Assembly (NCBI RefSeq): GCF_037975245.1 | Contig: NC_092577.1 | Span: forward strand, 31,397,898 to 31,461,897 | Direction of reading: 5' to 3' | Source: Apostichopus japonicus | Taxonomy: Eukaryota > Echinodermata > Holothuroidea > Aspidochirotida > Stichopodidae | Length of the DNA: 64,000 nt | Shown: positions 58,526 to 64,000 of the stretch, in pieces | Numbering within the stretch: position 1 is the stretch's first letter | How the letters are laid out: each line of letters opens with the position of its first letter | Notes under the pieces: model-generated | What the model was told of the DNA's origin: nothing | The model's database searches: none | Seen by the model: only the letters and a program-made list of their open reading frames with translations | Made by a program: the position numbers and the translations under genes

Positions 58526-60395
58526 ATGCTATAGCATACGAACTCGAGTCGAAACTTATAGGGTTGCAACAAAATTTCATAATTGATAGATAGATAAGAT
58601 TGTCATAATATATAGGACTTCAAATTAATTTCTGAACTCAACGGAAGTTGTTAATTTATAGGATAACTTATCCGTGACCCTGTGCCCTGACCCTTGACCC
58701 TTTGATCGAAGAGAAGATACATCTATCATATCGTTCCTATACCTACTATTTTAAGTATATCATGGTTTACATACGTGAATATTCTAGCAGATAAGTTGTT
58801 AGAACCTTTGCTGTGGGTTGGGGGGGGGGGGCAGCGGACGTCACAAACTCCAAAATGCAAAAGGACAAGTGACTGTTTTAAGATGCATGGCAACCGGAAA
58901 GTTACCTCAAAATGTTTCCTACAAAATCGATCCACTCTGCACTTTTTTGACATATCAAGAATCCACATTTTTAATTTTTTTTAAAAAAAAATGAAAAAGA
59001 GTTGTTTTTATTACCAAAACTATAGGGGCACTTCGAATTGTATAAAACACCCGACCCCCCCTCCCCACTCCTCCCTGTGTGTCCCAGCCCTGTTGGTGGT
59101 TATATTTGTGAGGTATATATTTTATTAGTCTATGAAACTTAAGTGATAAAGCACAACCAACTGCTTTAATTGAAGCCTGTTTCCATATGAAACCTTTCAA
59201 ACTGATACTTGTCATAGATCTTTGTTAAAATACTAAATACTATCTGTTTCCTTCCATGTCATTATCGGCGCCCCAAAGTAAAATTCCTGGCTACGGGCTG
59301 CTTCCGACTGCCATATACGATCCTTCCCGTCCATTATGACATCACGAATTACTGAGTAAATTAATTCTTTCAGATAACATTAACATCTTAACAAGCTATG
59401 AAGATGGAGACCATTTTTCAACATAATGTATGGAAAAAATAATTTAAGATGAAACTTCACTGTCCGAGCTATTTGACATTGTAATGTCATTCATATTCCA
59501 TGCACGGTTGTATTTCTTTTACAAGGAATTTATCGTCATGAATCACAAAATGGAACATTTGATACTTTTCCTTAGTATTCCTTACTCCCGGCAGGCTCTG
59601 GGTCTGTTGTTCGTCGCGACTTCGATAAATCAGTAAGACTGTAACATTAAAGACTTCAAGTTGAAACAAGTGGCTCTGAATGTTTGCGAAAAAAACGACA
59701 GCTAAGAAAACAATGTGCTTTTCAGCATTTTCCGACAGAACTGAAAAAATTCACGTTCTACAGGGATATAAAAAATGTGTTTATGGTAAAGTAGTACCAA
59801 GTATTTCCCCCCTCTTTTGGCGATAGGAGTGTCTCGATGGTAACCACGGTAACGTTGTCCTTAAAAAAAAAATTAAAAAAAAAAAAAAAAAGTATTCCAA
59901 ATTCGTTTTTACGCCATGGTTAGTTACCAGGCTTGACGAGGACTTGGAAAGGAGGGAGGGAGGTAGGGATGTGCAGGAGCCCACGGCCTCGGGCCCAGGG
60001 CCCGGGAAATACAGCACGACGACGGATATTGCATTCTCAATTTGAGAAAGATGATTATTCATACCTCCTTCAATGTACAGTGAACTTATGGAAACTTACG
60101 ATAAAAAAAATGGTGGCCGGGTAACATCATTACTAGCACTTGACGTCCAATTGAAATCACATTTCGAAGCATAAAGCTATCACGTGTTCAAAGTTCGTAT
60201 ATATCGTCGGTGCTATATCTGTACTTTCGATTGTGAAATGGCGTTCCTTATTATTTAGGAGGCTAAATATGAACACATCAGCCGTATTTTGGTGTACCGG
60301 TATGGTTGATGTGCTTTCTGTACGCAAGCTCACCGAACTTTCACAATACATATAAATATACATACACACATACACACATGTTTGTATTACATTCA
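58526..60395. other. Noncoding, nothing firmly recognised
   Basis: G tract at 58818-58830, poly-A at 59863-59892 and chance ORFs. 'aaattcctggctacg' at 59281 is a MITE end fragment. Confidence 0.4.
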
Positions 60396-60397
60396 CA

Positions 60398-60539
60398 CCG
60401 AGGACCCGATTGTATTTTCCATTGTTCAAATCCACGTACCCTAACCTTAACAATACCCCATACAATAGAATTCTTCCGAGGACGTGGTGATTTAGAAATC
60501 ACATCCGAGGACCTGGAATTCTTTTGTTCAAGTCCTCGG
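60398..60539. repeat. Composite repeat built on CCGAGGAC
   Basis: ACCGAGGAC (60398-60406) and GTCCTCGGT (60531-60539) are perfect inverted ends. Inside are two direct TCCGAGGAC copies (near 60475 and 60505) flanking the perfect palindrome GTGATTTAGAAATCAC (60487-60502). It could be a tiny MITE. Confidence 0.7.
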
Positions 60540-62225
60540 TCAGAATACAAAACAAACGCACACATACACACATGCATTCATTATGTCATAATTAAGGGGG
60601 GAAATCGTCTGGTATGTCTGTGGGTGTGGGTGTGTATATATGTGTGGCATTTGCTTGATAAGGAACTGAATAGTAACCATTACATACGTGAATTTGCATA
60701 AAGGCCTACGTGACTTTCAACTTGTTAAATGTAAACTTCAATGATTAATAAAACCGAATGAGTGATAAAATAAATATTAAAAATCTTTTTCATTATAGAG
60801 ATTGACTATTTTTTTCTCGACATTTATTGTTTTCTTCACTTCGCTGCCGAGTGCACGGAGATTGAAGCAAGTATATATAATTGCAGCCTGGAGCCAATAA
60901 ACTTTCCACAATAAATAACTGCCTTATACATATACGGGTCTGAGAACGAGCAACTTAAACGCCGCCGCGGCACTTCATTGAACCATTCTAACTGGCAAAT
61001 TCTGTATAACAAATCTTGACAATAAAATGGCCTACGTGCAGGTGCTTATAAGTATCTGAACAGTGGTTATACCATCTAATCCCGACTTAATCCCGACTCA
61101 ATTTTATGTTGTACACGAATCACCAAATTCAGATTTTAAAGACAAAAGACCTCCACAATAGGCGTCATCTAAACAATAAAATAGTGGATACGGTTTTTTT
61201 TTTCAGTTAACATATAACCCTTTGCTTATTCAGAGTTAAAAATTTAATCTTCTAACTAAGCTGGCCTCGCGAGACTTGAGTTATACAATGCAGCAACTTT
61301 ATAATGCTATAGGTCAAACGACAAGACATGAGAATATGCCAATTCAAATTGAGTCGCGACGTGATGTCTGTTAACTACCTGTTGCTTTCCGGTCAGGATT
61401 CCTCGCAAATGCCCTTTTTCATTTGACATTTCATTGAAAATTAAATATATAAAAAAAATAAGGGTAAAGAAAGAAAATTAACCCAAAATTGTTCTCCGCA
61501 ATCTTTTTGAAGTACAGATGTTCGAATTTTTTTTGGCTCTATATACAGTTTTCATTTTTACCTAAACATAACCCCAATAATCTTCCTTGTTATTGTTATT
61601 GTTTACGTTTTGTAAAGGAGCTCGCTATAACCTCCTCGCTCGTGGCAATATGACGTCATATTTTGGACAAAATGGCAACCGCGGTTATTCATCTTCAATA
61701 CAAACTATTTAAGCTTTGCCTCTCTATCTCAGATTTGGAACACACAACAGATGAGACCGACACAGTATAGGCCTACTCACAACTTATGACACTATGCATA
61801 AACAATGTACCTGACAGTGTCCTTGTATAACACACAGTAAATGGTGCTTATTTGCCCCCCTCCCCTCCCCGTCAAAGCTATATCGTTGTAAAAACGTGCA
61901 TGTGTTATTGCAATTTATCACTTCAAGTATAGGCCTATTATAAGTTGGTGTCGCTTGAGCCACGTATTACATGGGTATATACTCTCAGGCTGTGATCTTA
62001 TATATATATTTCCTAACATCTGTTTGAACACTTGTATTGTATTCAGCGAGATATTTCAAACTCCATAATCACCATAACCATATATATATAATTATATTTG
62101 CACGAAATTCAACGAAAGCCTACGCGCTAAATAGCATTGTATCGTGCCGAAATATGTTACAAGAGTTATTCAGCAGCTAGCAACTTTGGTGGCCTTTTTT
62201 CGACAAAATAAACACACTCGCCAAC
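60540..62225. other. Noncoding with one CRE palindrome
   Basis: No gene recognised. A 16-bp perfect palindrome AATATGACGTCATATT lies at 61647-61662, about 10 bases upstream of a 32-codon frame starting MATAVIHLQYK that I cannot support as a gene. Confidence 0.4.
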
Positions 62226-62233
62226 CACACAGC

Positions 62234-62578
62234 CAAGGGCGCCGGGGGGCTGGGGGGCGCCAGCCCCCACCAGTGAAAAATATGGAGGGGCGGAAGTATC
62301 ATTCCGCCCCCCCCCCCGCTTCGCAAGTCAGAAAACCCCTTTTTCATTTCCAAATGAGAAAAAAAAACTCATTTGGAGCACCAAATTGCATCTAAGGCCA
62401 GGTGAAAATGCAAATTATTTACCAAATGGAGTGGGTGTTGAAGTGTGCTATATTGCACCAAATTGCATCTGAGGCCACCTGGAAATGCAAAAAAAGGTGA
62501 GGGGGACACCCCCTCCCCTTGGACCCCTTCCCAGGCCGGCCGTCAGTCTTCAGCCCCCCACTCAAAAGTACGCCACTG
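62234..62578 (+). mobile_element. hAT-type MITE, family B copy 3
   Basis: Starts CAAGGGCGCCGGGGGG and ends AAAAGTACGCCACTG. It is flanked by CACACAGC at 62226-62233 and 62579-62586, an exact 8-bp duplication. Same interior as 16015-16367. Confidence 0.93.
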
Positions 62579-63103
62579 CACACAGCTCAAGACTCATAGC
62601 AGAACCAAAAAAAAAATCATAACAGAGGTAATGACTTCTGCCCATAGTAACAAGAAATCCAACAGGAAGTCATAATCGTTTGTAAACATGTATATACACA
62701 AGAAGTGTTAGAGCTGATTCGGATATTGTGACCGGCTGTGTTTTCATGTAATGTAATGGCATTACGAAGAGCTTGATTATACGATGTTTCAATGTTATCT
62801 TCTTGTTAAAATACAAATTTAGACAAAATCCCCCGTGTCATTTTCCAGACATTTATTGTTGAAGGTGTCACCTTTCTGAACCACAAGGGAACAAGTTGGA
62901 GCAAAAATGTATACATAGGTCGAGACTTTAGTTGAACACTAGTAGTTGTTACTCAGGTTTTCACGCGTTGAGCGATCATCAGACAACTGGTTTAGCTTCA
63001 AGTTGTTCTCCTGGAATAGACTCATCGTCGGGATTACCGGGGATAAACCGAGGGTAAACGACTCATAACAAATGAATGGAACACGTTGAACTAAGGAGAC
63101 GAT

Positions 63104-63690
63104 ATGTGTGACATTTTTATTAAACCCCCTGCAGTTGCTAGAAGACAACCTCCCAGCCTACGTAACATCCTTGTTAGGAGTCGTTTACCCTCCACCGACA
63201 CTCCCCAACCCAAGGGGAATATCATATGTGGTAAACCCCGGTGTAAGGTCTGTCATCATATGATCACGGACCCTGACATACATCTCTCTGCCTCAGGGGT
63301 GTGTTTACATCCTGGTCCATACAATTGTGACACTCCATGTGTGATATATCTTATCACTTGTGTTCTCTGTCCTGATATACAATACATTGGCCAAACCTCC
63401 ACTCCTTTTCGCCTACGACTTAATAATCACAAAAGCACAATTAGACTCAACAAAACCAGTTTTTCAGTGGCTGAACATCTTAAAATTCCACAACACAATA
63501 TCAACTGTCCTAAGTTTGCCAGAATCCTGGGTAATTTGTCTGACCATAATAAAAGAAACTTGAAGGAATTCGAATAGATCCTTAGTGTACGTTCACACTG
63601 TCATGGTCTCAATAGGGATATGGCTTTTCTTTCCGGGTTCAAGCACTTCGAGCAGTCTGGGTCTTACGGTAGACCATCATGATTTCAATC
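63104..63690 (+). pseudogene. Penelope-like element GIY-YIG endonuclease, broken
   Basis: The frame contains PPSLRNILVRSRLP, then CGKPRCKVC (zinc-binding type linker), then VIYLITC.LCPDIQYIGQTS...R...NNHKS, the GIY-YIG nuclease core with its YIG, Arg and His/Asn positions. An in-frame TAG at 63575-63577 interrupts the C-terminal region, which is still readable downstream (SHCHGLNRDMAFL). The RT domain expected upstream is not present. This is the 3' part of a dead Penelope-like retroelement. Confidence 0.85.
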
Positions 63691-63802
63691 ACTCTTTTTA
63701 CACCTGACGATTGACCAGGGTGTCCGGAAATTTGTGTAGCGTGTATTCTATTCTAAATATTATGTTGGATTTAAAGGCATTACATGTTGTCCTTATCTTT
63801 TC

Positions 63803-63804
<2 letters not shown>

Positions 63805-63890
<86 letters not shown>
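63805..63890. repeat. (AT)n microsatellite
   Basis: Pure AT run downstream of the Penelope remnant, followed by 'acatacatgaacacatacat'. Confidence 0.98.
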
Positions 63891-63894
<4 letters not shown>

Positions 63895-64000
63895 ATACAT
63901 GAACACATACATACATAAAAGGGAACATATCGTTATCACCGCTATGCATCCAGGTATTGAGTATTACTAAGAATAGTACCATTAGGGTATATTCGTTTCA

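Noticed and set aside
59586-59701. Minus-strand exon candidate with acceptor TTGTTTTCTTAG and donor GTAAGG
   Set aside because: The 38-codon frame is open and splice sites are fair, but there is no partner exon, no motif and nothing beyond chance expectation for AT-rich DNA.

Overview
This window looks like nuclear DNA from a marine invertebrate animal. I favour a deuterostome such as an echinoderm, possibly a sea cucumber, but that placement is weak. It is AT-rich and gene-poor, with spliced genes, long introns, pervasive microsatellites, G/C homopolymer tracts, and many decayed or non-autonomous transposable elements. There is no operon structure. The eukaryotic calls rest on clean GT-AG introns in a cytosolic ribosomal protein gene (RPL7) and in a four-pass membrane protein gene.

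Layout. 1-420 is one copy of a duplicated, probably promoter-proximal segment; its partner is at 13.18-13.54 kb. 0.9-3.0 kb is a broken Ty3/gypsy pol on the minus strand. 5.5-10.7 kb is a five-coding-exon MS4A/CD20-like gene on the minus strand. One of its introns holds a palindromic foldback transposon that carries a piece of a LINE. 13.7-14.4 kb is a decayed LINE endonuclease. 16.6-19.36 kb is an uninterrupted 915-codon LRR-Ig transmembrane receptor gene on the minus strand. 19.4-28.9 kb is nearly empty apart from one hAT-like element. 29.06-36.81 kb is RPL7 (minus strand, six coding exons, 246 aa) with a TOP-type 5' end. Its last intron carries a ~146-bp tandem array full of nuclear-receptor half-sites.

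From 37 to 64 kb the sequence is mostly repeats: hAT-type MITEs, several with perfect 8-bp target duplications; tRNA-derived SINEs; two hammerhead-ribozyme-like motifs; a 34-bp minisatellite with higher-order structure; and a Penelope-like endonuclease remnant at the right end. A possible plus-strand gene is suggested by two ATG exons (41.1 and 44.7 kb) that both end in phase 2 at strong donors, and by an internal exon at 55.0 kb that accepts phase 2.

The genes do not form an evident pathway. RPL7 is housekeeping translation machinery. The MS4A-like and LRR-Ig proteins are cell-surface proteins with tails suited to WW- or SH2-domain binding. The most interesting material is in the repeats: the half-site array inside RPL7, the hammerhead-like motifs, the LINE-carrying foldback, and a GC-hairpin module shared by otherwise different MITE families.
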